52,342 bases of DNA from positions 1 to 52,342 of the forward strand of contig CAZLNE010000002.1 of NCBI GenBank assembly GCA_964560975.1. Reading direction: 5' to 3'. Below the pieces are notes generated by a model. That model worked only from the letters and a program-made list of their open reading frames with translations. It made no database searches and had not been told where the DNA came from. Below are positions 31,853 through 41,294 of the stretch, piece by piece. Positions within the stretch are counted from its first letter, which is position 1; the number at the start of each line of letters is the position of its first letter. A program made the position numbers and the translations under genes. Source of the DNA: JAAZLA01 sp964560975. Its GTDB lineage: Bacteria; Spirochaetota; Spirochaetia; Treponematales; Treponemataceae.

Positions 31853-32819
31853 ACTGCTCCTGCTTCATTGTCTCAAAATAACCAAGCAGAATGTCTTTTT
31901 GCTCTGAAATATTAAAGGACTTTAAAAGTTTTGTTCTAAGATGGTGGCCAAAAGAAAAGTTATTGCAATAGTAAGCTATAAATCTCTGCATTCTTGTTTC
32001 TCTAAACTCAGGCGGTTGAAACTCATCAAGTTTTTGAGAGAAAAAACAAAACAGCTCATATAAGTCTACTGTGAAAGCTGCATCGTTCCGTAGTTCTGCA
32101 AAAATCCACGGTTTTTGAATAGCGCTTCTTCCGATCATAAATCCGTCTGCACTGGGTGCGATCATCCTTTTTTCCTGTAGTGATGTATAACTGGAAATAT
32201 CGCCGTTACCAATAACGCTTATATGAGATCCGTGTTTTGAGTGCAAATAAGCGGCAAGTTCTTCTACATACTTCCATTGCGCAGGGCGTCCGTAGTTTTG
32301 GCGTTTTGTTCTCGGATGCAGAACAAGACGGTTTACGCCTTCGCCAACAAGCATATCAGAAAAGGAGCATAGACCCCCCATGGTAAAGTTTTCATCGCCA
32401 AGTCTTATTTTTACACTGAGTCTTGTACAGCTGCCCATTGTATCCATTTGCTTACGGACAGCCTTAACCAAGCTTTGTGTTTCCTGTTTATCTTTGAGCA
32501 TCCATGAAATTCCCGCACCTTGTTTATAAATTGCGGGGGCAGAACATCCCATATTCAAATCTATGCCTATTCCTCCCAGATTCTGAATACGGCTTACGGC
32601 TTCAACTATGGGTTTTTCGTATGAATCGGTGAGCTGCCAAACGATTTTTTGAGGTTCGGGACCATTTAATAGGTAGTATTTTTCAAAGCGTCCGTTAGTA
32701 TTGAGTGAGGAAGCGTGAATCATCTCAGTGTAATATTCAGTGCATCCTCCGAATTTATATATGAGATGCCTGAATCCTTCATGGCTTAATGTTGCCATTG
32801 GTGCAAAAATGAGTGTCAT
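31830..32819 (-). CDS. dus: tRNA-dihydrouridine synthase
   Basis: FMN enzyme that reduces uridines in tRNA D-loops. FAPMATLSHEGFRHL is the start of the barrel, NMGCSAPAIYKQGAG carries the catalytic Cys, and VKIRLG, LHPRTKRQNYGRP and ISVIGNGDISS follow, then DGFMIGRSAIQKPWIF. Length 329 residues. The exact subfamily (DusA/B/C) is unclear. The ATG lies 7 nt after TGC-TAGAAT, an extended -10, with no Shine-Dalgarno, so the message is probably leaderless. rpmB is divergent. Confidence 0.92.
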   Translation of the reverse strand: MTLIFAPMATLSHEGFRHLIYKFGGCTEYYTEMIHASSLNTNGRFEKYYLLNGPEPQKIVWQLTDSYEKPIVEAVSRIQNLGGIGIDLNMGCSAPAIYKQGAGISWMLKDKQETQSLVKAVRKQMDTMGSCTRLSVKIRLGDENFTMGGLCSFSDMLVGEGVNRLVLHPRTKRQNYGRPAQWKYVEELAAYLHSKHGSHISVIGNGDISSYTSLQEKRMIAPSADGFMIGRSAIQKPWIFAELRNDAAFTVDLYELFCFFSQKLDEFQPPEFRETRMQRFIAYYCNNFSFGHHLRTKLLKSFNISEQKDILLGYFETMKQEQFIQAEIQ

Positions 32820-32862
32820 GGGCTATATTCTAGCATAAATACTATAAAAAGTGATGCTTTGG

Positions 32863-32891
32863 TTGACATTCTTTACGGTATTTGCTAGTAT
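32863..32891 (+). promoter_or_regulatory. Promoter of rpmB
   Basis: TTGACA (32863-32868), 17-nt spacer ending TGC, TAGTAT (32886-32891). This is a near-perfect housekeeping promoter with an extended -10, about 45 bases before the rpmB ATG. Confidence 0.85.
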
Positions 32892-32943
32892 TGTACTTCA
32901 ATTAGGTACGGTAATTTTTTATATTTTTATAGGTAGGTCTTAT

Positions 32944-33135
32944 ATGTCAAGAAGATGCGATATTTGCGGCAAAGGTACTCAAAGCGGAAATAGTGTAAGT
33001 AAATCATATAATCATACACGCCGAACTTGGAAGCCGAATCTCGTAGAAGTAAAAACAGAAATCGGTGGAACAGCAATGACTTTAAAACTTTGTACACGCT
33101 GCCTCAGAAGCGGTTATGTAACAAAAAAGGTCTAG
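32944..33135 (+). CDS. rpmB: 50S ribosomal protein L28
   Basis: Ribosomal protein of 63 residues starting MSRRCDICGKGTQSGNSVSKS and ending CTRCLRSGYVTKKV. The two CxxC pairs mark a zinc-binding (C+) form. ATG 32944 is chosen, with AGGTAGGT upstream; a longer frame from 32851 would lie across the promoter and add a hydrophobic stretch that is not part of L28. A strong terminator follows. Confidence 0.96.
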   Translation: MSRRCDICGKGTQSGNSVSKSYNHTRRTWKPNLVEVKTEIGGTAMTLKLCTRCLRSGYVTKKV

Positions 33136-33154
33136 TAAATCTTCTCCTTAAATG

Positions 33155-33183
33155 AAACGCCCTTTTTGTGGGGCGTTTTTTTA
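33155..33183 (+). terminator. Intrinsic terminator of rpmB
   Basis: AACGCCC (33156-33162) pairs with GGGCGTT (33171-33177), followed by a run of T up to 33182. The loop is TTTTTGTG. Confidence 0.92.
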
Positions 33184-33220
33184 TTTTAAATAGCAGTATT
33201 GAATACATTATGTAGAATTC

Positions 33221-34357
33221 TTATAAGCTTTGACTGAAAATTTTTTCCAATTTTTCAGGTGTATCAGAAAAGCAGACACCATAAGAGTATATTCCATTAA
33301 TCTGGTGATTAACCCAGGTTATGTTCCCTTCTATAGTAAAGTGCTTGTCTCCCATGTTCATTGTTGTATCCTTACTCTTGAATGCTAGAATTAAGGGAGT
33401 ATCTATATGATAACTTTGTTTTGATTCGAACTGAAAGCCTCCGACCGAAATATTCTTTGTTTTAATGCTTGAAAGGAGTTCACTCGAGTTTTTTCCAACA
33501 ATATCAACTTCCCATTCTTGAGGAAATCGCCAAAACCGTCTTCTTTCAGGCGGTGCTTCACAGGTTTTACGTTTTCCGGTAAATTTTGCTTCGTACAAGG
33601 CTTTATCTGCTACACGTACGAGTGATGTAATATCCTGGGCGCAGGCAGGGTAGGATGCTGTTCCTGCAGAAAAGCTGATTCCATTCTCTTTGAAAAAAAC
33701 CGACATATTGACAGCGTTTCTTATTCGCTCAGTAAGGTAAAATGCACCTGCAGAATCGGTTTCAGGAAGAATGATTATAAATTCCTCGCCGCCGTATCTG
33801 CAGATAATATCTTCTTCACGTATTGTAGTTTTTATTAGTGACGCAAGTTCAACAAGTACAAGATCTCCAAATTGATGACCTTTAGTATCATTTACTTTTT
33901 TAAAGTCATCCAAATCTAGAATACATAACGAAAACGATTTATTATAGCGTTCACAGCGGTTAAACTCTTTTTTAAGCACAATATCCATGTATCGCCGGTT
34001 AAATACATTGGTAAGACTGTCAACCATAGCAAGTTTTTCTGTTTGCTTTAATACATGAATTTCTATGAGTATGGGAGAATTAAGCCAGTGTTCTTTGCCT
34101 GTAAAATAATCAACTATGGCAACGTGCACATTTACGGCTCTTGAAAGCTTCTTTTCAAGAATAGATGCACATTCTAGAATATTTTTCCAATGCTGTTCTG
34201 CTTCTTCTTCTGTAAAATCTAAATGTACAAATTTTTCCAGAAGGCTTGAAAATGTAGTATTACAGGTACAACTTAAATCTTCTTCGTAATACGGTCCAGA
34301 TTTGATAAAATTAATTACTCTTCCATAGAGCTCTGCTTGATGCTGGTGTAATGACAT
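33221..34357 (-). CDS. GGDEF-PilZ fusion protein, probable diguanylate cyclase
   Basis: Combines a c-di-GMP synthase domain with a c-di-GMP receptor domain. No membrane segment is seen, so it is cytoplasmic. Residues 1-100 are unrecognised and helical. The GGDEF domain (about 105-265) has DSLTNVFNRRYMD, LDLDDFKKVNDTKGHQFGD and the loop GGEEF (189-193). An inhibitory site RxxD (R180-D183) sits exactly five residues before it. The C-terminal PilZ domain has RxxxR (R273-R277) and NxSxxG (N302-G307), the c-di-GMP contacts. GAGGA precedes the ATG. It is monocistronic. Confidence 0.9.
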   Translation of the reverse strand: MSLHQHQAELYGRVINFIKSGPYYEEDLSCTCNTTFSSLLEKFVHLDFTEEEAEQHWKNILECASILEKKLSRAVNVHVAIVDYFTGKEHWLNSPILIEIHVLKQTEKLAMVDSLTNVFNRRYMDIVLKKEFNRCERYNKSFSLCILDLDDFKKVNDTKGHQFGDLVLVELASLIKTTIREEDIICRYGGEEFIIILPETDSAGAFYLTERIRNAVNMSVFFKENGISFSAGTASYPACAQDITSLVRVADKALYEAKFTGKRKTCEAPPERRRFWRFPQEWEVDIVGKNSSELLSSIKTKNISVGGFQFESKQSYHIDTPLILAFKSKDTTMNMGDKHFTIEGNITWVNHQINGIYSYGVCFSDTPEKLEKIFSQSL

Positions 34358-34493
34358 GAAATCCTCGAAAGAAATACATTATTCTTATATATTATTATAA
34401 CCTCCGTATTTTCCATTTGCAAGTATTCTAAAGGTAATTTTACTTTATTATTTGATTTAATAATGCTATAATTCTATATTCAGGAGTTGCATC

Positions 34494-36503
34494 GTGGCTA
34501 AAAAGCAATTTTATATACATACTTCATTAATTCCAATGGGAATTCTCTGTGTATTTCAACTGATAATTCCTATACTGTGTTTATTACTCAATTGTCCTCC
34601 TCTATTTATAGTCATAATAACAGTGTGCTGTTTTATTGTTTTAATTGCACTGTATGCATTATTTATTTCTAAACCTATTCAGCATTTGAAATCATATATT
34701 GCAAGTGTATCAGAGGGTGATTTTTCTGTAAAATGTTCAATTACACCTCTTTTTGCCGATTTAAAACAGATAGAAACTCTTCTAAACGATTTTATTGGAA
34801 AAACTCTTAATAATTTAATTATGGTTTTAAAAATACAAATTCTTGAAACACAGGAATCTTCGAGTATATTTGTGCAGGAAGTTCAAAATGCGGTAACAGA
34901 ATCATCTCGAATTTCTCTTGGTGCCGGATATATTTGTGAAAGGGTTGAAAATCTTGAAAAAAGCATTCAAGAACTGCTGAAAGAAAGTAAGAGAGTTGAT
35001 AATAGTATCAATTCATACAAGAAAACAGTTAGCGATCAGTCGCATCTGATAGATGAAACTGATAAAATTCTTGAAGGTATTATTAAATCGCTCGATAAAT
35101 CAGTACTTGAGCTTGACGAACGAAAAATGCTTTCTGAGGAGCTTGAATCTATTACAGACGATTGTTCTGTGAAAGTCCTAAAAACGAACGAAGATGTAGC
35201 AAAAATTGCGGAGGGGGTAGGCTTACTCCAGCAGACGATACAAATCATTGCTTCAATAGCAAATAGAACTAATTTATTAGCCATGAATGCAGCTATAGAA
35301 GCAGCTCATGCAGGGGATGCAGGACAGGGTTTTGCGGTTGTTGCAGATGAAATCAGAGTTCTTTCAGAAACTACTTCTCAGCAGGTTAGGACTATATCCA
35401 GTTCACTAAGAAATATGACGCAGCTTATAAGTAAGGCTGTTGATACAAGTGCAAAGGCCGGCTCTTCGTTCATAAAGATTAGACCGCAAATTGAAAGCTT
35501 TTTAAGTCTCTTCGATGAGGTCATGGAAAAATATAGAAAAACAAGTAAAGAAATATCCGATGTAAACAGAAAGTTTAATACTATAAAGATCCTTGAAACA
35601 GAAATTAACGGAGAACTGGCAATTATTGGATCCAGCATTCATAACAATGAAACTAATATTTCTGAAATTGCTGATAATAATCTGGAAATTAAAGCCATTA
35701 TCGATCAAAATTCAAAGGAAGCTTTCCTTATGAATAAGGCACAGGCACCAATTTATAGTAATGCGGTAAACAGCAGCAAGAAGCTTGAAAAAATTCGAAA
35801 GCATCTTGATGTGTTCCGCCTGCCTAAGGTTGATAAAGCGGTTTGGAAGGCAGATCGAAGCGAATTGTGGCAGCTGCTCGATGCCTTGTTTGATTATCTT
35901 GATTGGACAGTAAATTTGCTTCGCTACATACAAGCTGAAACCAAAGAGGAGAGGGAAGCCTTCGTGCTTAACTCAGACGTGTTTGAACAATGGTTTCAAA
36001 CGACCGCAAAGGTACGGTATGGTGAAATTCCCTTTACTTGTATAATAATGAATACATATAGTGAAGTTGTGGAAAAAGCGTCTATTATTGTACGCCTTAG
36101 TGATGCAGGCAAGGTTAATGAGGCCTCTATAGAATATTCAGAAGTTTTAGAACTTTCAAGAACAATTGCGGTCTGCATGAATGAATTGAAAAGAATCCTT
36201 GTAAAGAATTTAGGCAAAAACACAATCAGTTATTCGCAGGTTGAAGTCGATGAATTTATTGCTGCTATACATACAAAGAGACCGAGTCACCTGAAAATGT
36301 GCGTTGAAGAAATGCGCCTGAATAAGGAGCACATGGCAGAAACCGCAGCTTTGCAGGGAAAAAGAGGTACATTTTTAAAGGATGAGGAACTGCAGGAACT
36401 TACTGGAGACGATGATCTTATTCCTTTAGATGAAGGTCCCGGTGTATCAGACAATAAAGAAGATGATGTCGATTTTGAAGAAATAAACATTGATTCGTTT
36501 TAA
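34494..36503 (+). CDS. Methyl-accepting chemotaxis protein with C-terminal extension
   Basis: Chemoreceptor of 669 residues. Two membrane helices (about 14-32 and 36-56) are joined by only a few residues, so there is no periplasmic sensor. A HAMP-like linker follows, then the signalling hairpin IASIANRTNLLAMNAAIEAAHAGDAGQGFAVVADEIRVL around residue 255. More than 300 residues follow the hairpin and its descending helix, including an unrecognised region (about 440-600) rich in Trp and Tyr, probably a cytosolic sensor. The end is an acidic linker finishing NIDSF, somewhat like the NWETF tether of E. coli receptors. GTG start with AGGAG upstream. Confidence 0.9.
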   Translation: MAKKQFYIHTSLIPMGILCVFQLIIPILCLLLNCPPLFIVIITVCCFIVLIALYALFISKPIQHLKSYIASVSEGDFSVKCSITPLFADLKQIETLLNDFIGKTLNNLIMVLKIQILETQESSSIFVQEVQNAVTESSRISLGAGYICERVENLEKSIQELLKESKRVDNSINSYKKTVSDQSHLIDETDKILEGIIKSLDKSVLELDERKMLSEELESITDDCSVKVLKTNEDVAKIAEGVGLLQQTIQIIASIANRTNLLAMNAAIEAAHAGDAGQGFAVVADEIRVLSETTSQQVRTISSSLRNMTQLISKAVDTSAKAGSSFIKIRPQIESFLSLFDEVMEKYRKTSKEISDVNRKFNTIKILETEINGELAIIGSSIHNNETNISEIADNNLEIKAIIDQNSKEAFLMNKAQAPIYSNAVNSSKKLEKIRKHLDVFRLPKVDKAVWKADRSELWQLLDALFDYLDWTVNLLRYIQAETKEEREAFVLNSDVFEQWFQTTAKVRYGEIPFTCIIMNTYSEVVEKASIIVRLSDAGKVNEASIEYSEVLELSRTIAVCMNELKRILVKNLGKNTISYSQVEVDEFIAAIHTKRPSHLKMCVEEMRLNKEHMAETAALQGKRGTFLKDEELQELTGDDDLIPLDEGPGVSDNKEDDVDFEEINIDSF

Positions 36504-37342
36504 CAGTTGTTACTAGTAAGAATGAGTCCGTCATATGCAGCTTCTATAAAAAAATCACCTTTACTCTTACCGGCAAGATACTTGTTTATTTCTTCATGAG
36601 AGTAATCGTGACAAATATGTGTTAACCATGTCTTTTTTGCCTTAATTCGGTCTGCATACACAAGAGCTTCATCAAAGGTCAGATGTGTTGTATGCGTCCT
36701 AGTCCGTAATCCATCGAGTACCACATGAGAGCAGCCTCTAACTAAATCGATCGAGCTTTCTGGAATATAGTTGCAGTCGGTTAGATATGCAATACGAAAA
36801 GTATCTTCTTCAATTAGATATCCTTCGGTTTCTATGTCGCCATGCCGCATAGGAACAGGAATAATACTAAGACTTCCAATATGTAAGGGTGAATTTTTAT
36901 TGTAATTTTCGACGTTTACCAGATTGAGCCTGGGTTTTCCTCCGCCTTCTTGTGTTGGTTTAAAAATATAGGAAAATCGTTCTTTAATCTCATCTATAGA
37001 AACCTTGTTTGCGAATAACTTAAGACTTGGACGTAAGGTTGCGTCGTTTTTCACCCGTGTACAATTATGAGAAAAAATTCTTACATCATCCAGGCCGTGC
37101 AGATGATCTGCATGGGTATGTGTTAATAGCACTGCATCAAGTCTTGTAATATTCCAGGTAAGAGCTTGTATTCTAAATTCCGGACCAGTATCTATTACAA
37201 TACAAGTACCATCTTTACCCTGAATAAAGGCGCTCGTTCTTAATCTCTTGTCTTTTGTGTCTTTTGAGCAACATCTTGGACAGGAACAGCCAATGACGGG
37301 TATACCATGACTTGTTCCTGTACCTGTTAAAATCATCTGCAT
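36500..37342 (-). CDS. PhnP-like MBL-fold phosphodiesterase
   Basis: Metallo-beta-lactamase fold hydrolase of 280 residues. The N-terminal GTGTSHGIPVIGCSCPRC carries the Cys cluster of PhnP-type enzymes, and LTHTHADHLHG, the later RHGD and a TDC segment supply the metal site. PhnP cleaves cyclic phosphate ribose diesters in phosphonate use, but no phn genes are near, so the substrate here is open. ATG 37342 lies 7 nt after a -10 box with a near-consensus -35, so the mRNA is probably leaderless. The stop overlaps the convergent MCP gene. Confidence 0.85.
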   Translation of the reverse strand: MQMILTGTGTSHGIPVIGCSCPRCCSKDTKDKRLRTSAFIQGKDGTCIVIDTGPEFRIQALTWNITRLDAVLLTHTHADHLHGLDDVRIFSHNCTRVKNDATLRPSLKLFANKVSIDEIKERFSYIFKPTQEGGGKPRLNLVNVENYNKNSPLHIGSLSIIPVPMRHGDIETEGYLIEEDTFRIAYLTDCNYIPESSIDLVRGCSHVVLDGLRTRTHTTHLTFDEALVYADRIKAKKTWLTHICHDYSHEEINKYLAGKSKGDFFIEAAYDGLILTSNNC

Positions 37343-37349
37343 GACAAAT

Positions 37350-37379
37350 ATAATAACTAGTGGTATACTTCTAAGTCAA
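37350..37379 (-). promoter_or_regulatory. Leaderless promoter of the PhnP-like gene
   Basis: TTGACT (37379-37374), an 18-nt spacer and TATTAT (37355-37350) on the minus strand; the ATG follows after 7 nt. There is no room for a Shine-Dalgarno between the predicted transcript start and the ATG. Confidence 0.68.
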
Positions 37380-37428
37380 GCAACTTAGGTAATCTATGAA
37401 GTAAAATAGTGTCGTATACGGGGTTTTT

Positions 37429-38028
37429 GTGTCAGAACTAATGGCTGTACTTGATTTTATATTGAATCGCTGCACCGCAAAGGAAATCGATGCCGTAGAA
37501 GCTGCAGTTACACGCAGAAGACAGGACCTAGGCGAGCTTTCCATAAATCCTGAGCGGTATGCTAAGACAATGTCTAAAACTATTCACGAGTCTCTTAATA
37601 TGAGTATTTCCGGCCTTCAAGAAAGTTTAAAAGATTTTGCATGGGATTTAGTAAAAAAAGAAAATCCTTCATTATCAGACAACGAACTGGAACACATTGT
37701 TAATCAGATGATCCCCGATATTTTAGCCTCTACACAATCATCGAAGGCAGCTGATGCAATCCGCACTGGAAAGTCCCTGGTTGCGGATGGGAAAATAAGC
37801 GGGTTTCCCAAAGAAGCAATGCTTGAGATGGTTTTTCAATTTATAAGCTATAGTAAGGGGACCCTGCCCCCAGAAGAAGACAGGGCTTTGCAAAATGCAC
37901 TGGGAGACTGGACTCGTTCCTTTTGGAAGTCTTTTCCTCCGGAGCTGCAGGACCTAATTCGTTCATATTTAAAAAATACAATTGATAGTGAGATTTTCCA
38001 GCAAGCTTTAATGATACTCTTTTCTTAG
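37429..38028 (+). CDS. Uncharacterised helical protein
   Basis: I do not recognise a family. The 199-residue product has no signal peptide or membrane segment and is predicted to be mostly helical, with a charged first half (KEIDAVEAAVTRRRQDL) and a C-terminal part rich in Trp and Phe (DWTRSFWKSFPPELQDLI). The GTG start at 37429 lies 8 nt after TATACG and has GGGG upstream, so leaderless or weakly led translation are both possible. Its end overlaps the convergent uvrB by 21 nt. The coding character is good across the frame. Confidence 0.68.
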   Translation: MSELMAVLDFILNRCTAKEIDAVEAAVTRRRQDLGELSINPERYAKTMSKTIHESLNMSISGLQESLKDFAWDLVKKENPSLSDNELEHIVNQMIPDILASTQSSKAADAIRTGKSLVADGKISGFPKEAMLEMVFQFISYSKGTLPPEEDRALQNALGDWTRSFWKSFPPELQDLIRSYLKNTIDSEIFQQALMILFS

Positions 38029-39993
38029 AGCTTCAATTTCGTCGCGGATTGCAGCTGCCTGTTCAAACTGAAGCATTTCTGCATGTTCTACCATCTGTTT
38101 TTCCAAGGCCTTAATAAGCTGTTTTCTTTGTGATGGAACAAGTATATTAAAGCTGTTCTTTATAACAGAAAGTTCAGTTTGTACTACTTCCTGTTTTTCA
38201 ATGTTTTGTCTAATAAGAATATCATCAATCGCCTTATTAATAGTTGTTGGTGTGATGCCGTTTTCTTCATTATACTTTTCTTGAATACTTCTTCTACGTT
38301 TGGTTTCATCAATTGACTGCTTCATCGCATCACTCATACGGTCAGCATACATAACAACCCTTCCATTTTGGTTGCGCGCCGCTCGTCCGACGATCTGAAT
38401 TAAACTAGTAGCTGATCGCAAAAAGCCGATCTTATCTGCATCGAGTATTGCAATAAAAGAAACTTCGGGCAGGTCAATACCTTCTCTAAGAAGATTTATT
38501 CCGACAAGTACGTCGAATTCCCCTGCACGTAACCCTTTTAAAATTTCGACCCGTTCGATTGTTTCAACTTCTGAGTGAATATAGCGCACCTTAAGATGAA
38601 GACTGGTGAGATAGTCCGTAAGGTCTTCTGCCATTTTTTTTGTAAGCGTTAATAAAAGAGACCTTTCATTGCGCTTTATTCTTTCTTTAAGTTCACCATA
38701 AATATTTTCCATCTGACCTTCGCTCGGCCTTACTTCAATAATAGGATCCAGAAGACCTGTAGGACGGATGAGCTGTTCAGCAATTTGTGTACTTCGTTCG
38801 ATCTCTGTTTCACGCGGAGTTGCAGAAACATAGATTACCTGATTCAGCATTGATTCAAATTCTGCAGCTTTTAGCGGACGGTTATCGAGAGCGCTTGGAA
38901 GGCGGAATCCGAAGTCTATAAGATTTTTCTTTCGTGAATGGTCGCCCTCATACATTGCCCCAATTTGCGAAATTGTTACGTGTGATTCATCGATGATGCA
39001 TAAAAAGTCTTTTGGAAAGTAATGAAGGAGGGTTGCAGGAGGTCTGCCTGATTCACGGCCTGATATAGGACCTGAGTAGTTTTCGATTCCGGGGCAGTAT
39101 CCCATTTCGGTGAGCATTTCGAGGTCGTAGGTGGTTCTTGTTTTAATCCGCTCTGCTTCCAAAACTTTTCCAGTATTCACAAATGTATCATACTGCTGTT
39201 TTAGCTCTTCCCTTATTTTATCTGTCGCATTTAAAAGCATGTCGTGCGGAACAACGAAGTGTTTTGCCGGATATATGGTTGTCTCATCGAGCTCTTCAGA
39301 GGCTTCACCTTTTAAAGGATCGTAGCGCCTGATTCTTTTTACTTCTTCCCAGTCAAGTTCAATTCTATACGCTTCGCTCATATAAGCTGGAAAGACTTCA
39401 AGGACATCACCTCTAATACGGAATTTTCCGCGTTCAAGAATATCGCTGCGTTCGTATTGAAGCGATATAAGCTGATGAGCGAAGCGGCTGGGATTAAGAG
39501 ACTCTCCTTTCTCAATATGTATTCTCATATCACGATACAGTTCCGGCATACCAAGACCATAGATACAAGATACTGTTGCTATAACAATAACGTCACGACG
39601 CTCCATGAGACTGTAGGTTGCTCCAAGCCGCAGACGGTCTATTTCTGCGTTAATTGAAGCATCTTTTTCTATATAGAGGTCGCGTGAGGGAACGTAGGCT
39701 TCCGGTTGATAATAATCGTAGTATGATACAAAGTATTCGACTGCATTATTGGGGAAAAAGCTTTTAAACTCGCGGTAAAGCTGGGCTGCAAGCGTTTTAT
39801 TATGGCTTATAATGAGCGTCGGTTTTTGAATATTCTCTATAACTTTTGCCATGGTAAAGGTTTTACCGGAGCCGGTAACACCTTTTAATGTCTGATACTT
39901 ATCTCCCCGTATATAACCCTCGGTAAGTTTTTTTATTGCCTGAGGCTGATCGCCTGAGGGCTCAAAGGGGGAAACAACTTTAAACGGCCTCAT
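38008..39993 (-). CDS. uvrB: Excinuclease ABC subunit B
   Basis: Damage-verifying helicase of nucleotide excision repair. Helicase motifs are intact: Walker A GVTGSGKTFTMAKV, the beta-hairpin region EYFVSYYDYYQPEAYVP, Walker B IIDESHVT, YVSATPRETE, LREGIDLPEVSFI and QIVGRAARN. The C-terminal UVR motif (KQMVEHAEMLQFEQAAAIRDEIEAL) that contacts UvrC is present. Length 661 residues, normal. It starts one base after the htrA stop, so the two are probably co-transcribed. Confidence 0.98.
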   Translation of the reverse strand: MRPFKVVSPFEPSGDQPQAIKKLTEGYIRGDKYQTLKGVTGSGKTFTMAKVIENIQKPTLIISHNKTLAAQLYREFKSFFPNNAVEYFVSYYDYYQPEAYVPSRDLYIEKDASINAEIDRLRLGATYSLMERRDVIVIATVSCIYGLGMPELYRDMRIHIEKGESLNPSRFAHQLISLQYERSDILERGKFRIRGDVLEVFPAYMSEAYRIELDWEEVKRIRRYDPLKGEASEELDETTIYPAKHFVVPHDMLLNATDKIREELKQQYDTFVNTGKVLEAERIKTRTTYDLEMLTEMGYCPGIENYSGPISGRESGRPPATLLHYFPKDFLCIIDESHVTISQIGAMYEGDHSRKKNLIDFGFRLPSALDNRPLKAAEFESMLNQVIYVSATPRETEIERSTQIAEQLIRPTGLLDPIIEVRPSEGQMENIYGELKERIKRNERSLLLTLTKKMAEDLTDYLTSLHLKVRYIHSEVETIERVEILKGLRAGEFDVLVGINLLREGIDLPEVSFIAILDADKIGFLRSATSLIQIVGRAARNQNGRVVMYADRMSDAMKQSIDETKRRRSIQEKYNEENGITPTTINKAIDDILIRQNIEKQEVVQTELSVIKNSFNILVPSQRKQLIKALEKQMVEHAEMLQFEQAAAIRDEIEALRKEYH

Positions 39994-39994
39994 C

Positions 39995-41221
39995 TTATTT
40001 TCCTTTTTGTGCTAAGGTTACAGGAATGGTCAGGGTTTGTTTGCCTCTTTGGAGGGTAACCTGTATTTTCTCACCCGGTTTTGAGTGTTCAAGGATTGAG
40101 TTTAAATCAAGTAACGAAGTAACCTTTGTCCCATTAACTGCAGTTATAACGTCTCCGCCAATATAGAAAACCGATGATAGTCTGTTGTAGCGTACAGCCT
40201 CTGTTCCTGCCTTAATTCCTGCTTTCTCTGCATTACCGTTTTTTGTAATTTCTGATACCAGCAGCCCTTGATTTATTGATAATCCTGCATAATTGGACAG
40301 AGTACTGTTGAGCTCAACAAAAACAGCCTCGATGGAACCTCTATTCACAACACCGTATTGAATAAGATCTGAAACAATACGTTTAGCAGTATTTACCGGT
40401 ACTGCAAAGCCAACACCAGCTGAACTGCCGGAGGTCGAATAAATCATTGTATTTATACCTATCATACGTCCTTGAGAATCAAGAAGAGGACCTCCCGAAT
40501 TTCCTGGATTTATGGCAGTATCAGTTTGAATCATATCTTTAACAATCGCATTTTTATCAATCTGAATAGGACGGCCGAGACTCGAAACAATACCCGTGGT
40601 CATGGTGCGGTCAAAACCGAATGGATTTCCAATTGCAATAACCTTTTGTCCCACTTTTAAATTAGTAGAATCGGCAAAACTAATAGTTTTTAACAGCATT
40701 CCTGCAGGAGGGGTGAACTTGACAACTGCAATATCAGTTTGATCATCTGAACCGACAAGTGTGCCTTCGTATTGTGTTCCGTCGGAAAGGGAAACGTAAA
40801 TCTTATATGCGTCTGATATTACGTGACGGTTAGTAACAACATATCCGCGAGTGTCAATGATAGAGCCTGAACCTGCACTTCCCTCTGTAGGGTAGGGCTG
40901 AGAAAACCAGCTATAGGTCATAACCTGGGTGTTTATGTTTACAACAGCTTCATTTATTCTTTCATATACAGAAATATTTTGCTGTTCATCTATTGTGTAT
41001 TGCGAATTAGTATCTACTAGAAAAGGTGACGCAGGAGATGTTTTAAAATCAAAGGTATCCTGTTCTGTATTTGCAGACAGTAAGCTTGTATTTTGTATCT
41101 TAGACATAGTAAAGACTGGCGGTTTAACAGTAAAAAGCCAAATACCCAGTGCGATGAGTGCTACTATTAGAGCAGAACAAAAGGAGGAAAGAAATAACTG
41201 TTGTCTTGTGTATAATTTCAT
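39995..41221 (-). CDS. htrA: HtrA/DegP-like serine protease with PDZ domain
   Basis: Envelope protein quality-control protease. An N-terminal hydrophobic segment (about residues 9-31) anchors or exports it. The trypsin-like domain has the full triad: H133 (VVTNRHVISDA), D163 (DDQTDIAVVK) and S242 (NPGNSGGPL). One C-terminal PDZ domain follows (GDVITAVNGTKV, LEHSKPGEKIQVTLQRG). AGGAG lies 6 nt before ATG 41221; ATG 41224 is adjacent and also possible. It is upstream of uvrB on the same strand. Confidence 0.95.
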   Translation of the reverse strand: MKLYTRQQLFLSSFCSALIVALIALGIWLFTVKPPVFTMSKIQNTSLLSANTEQDTFDFKTSPASPFLVDTNSQYTIDEQQNISVYERINEAVVNINTQVMTYSWFSQPYPTEGSAGSGSIIDTRGYVVTNRHVISDAYKIYVSLSDGTQYEGTLVGSDDQTDIAVVKFTPPAGMLLKTISFADSTNLKVGQKVIAIGNPFGFDRTMTTGIVSSLGRPIQIDKNAIVKDMIQTDTAINPGNSGGPLLDSQGRMIGINTMIYSTSGSSAGVGFAVPVNTAKRIVSDLIQYGVVNRGSIEAVFVELNSTLSNYAGLSINQGLLVSEITKNGNAEKAGIKAGTEAVRYNRLSSVFYIGGDVITAVNGTKVTSLLDLNSILEHSKPGEKIQVTLQRGKQTLTIPVTLAQKGK

Positions 41222-41294
41222 CATAATCTCCTGTACTAAAGTATAGCAAATAAATGATGGAGTGACTATAAAAAAACTTTCAATGAATATAAAA

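Noticed and set aside
32851..32943. Longer L28 starting at 32851
   Set aside because: The added part is the promoter and leader; L28 starts at MSRRCDICG.
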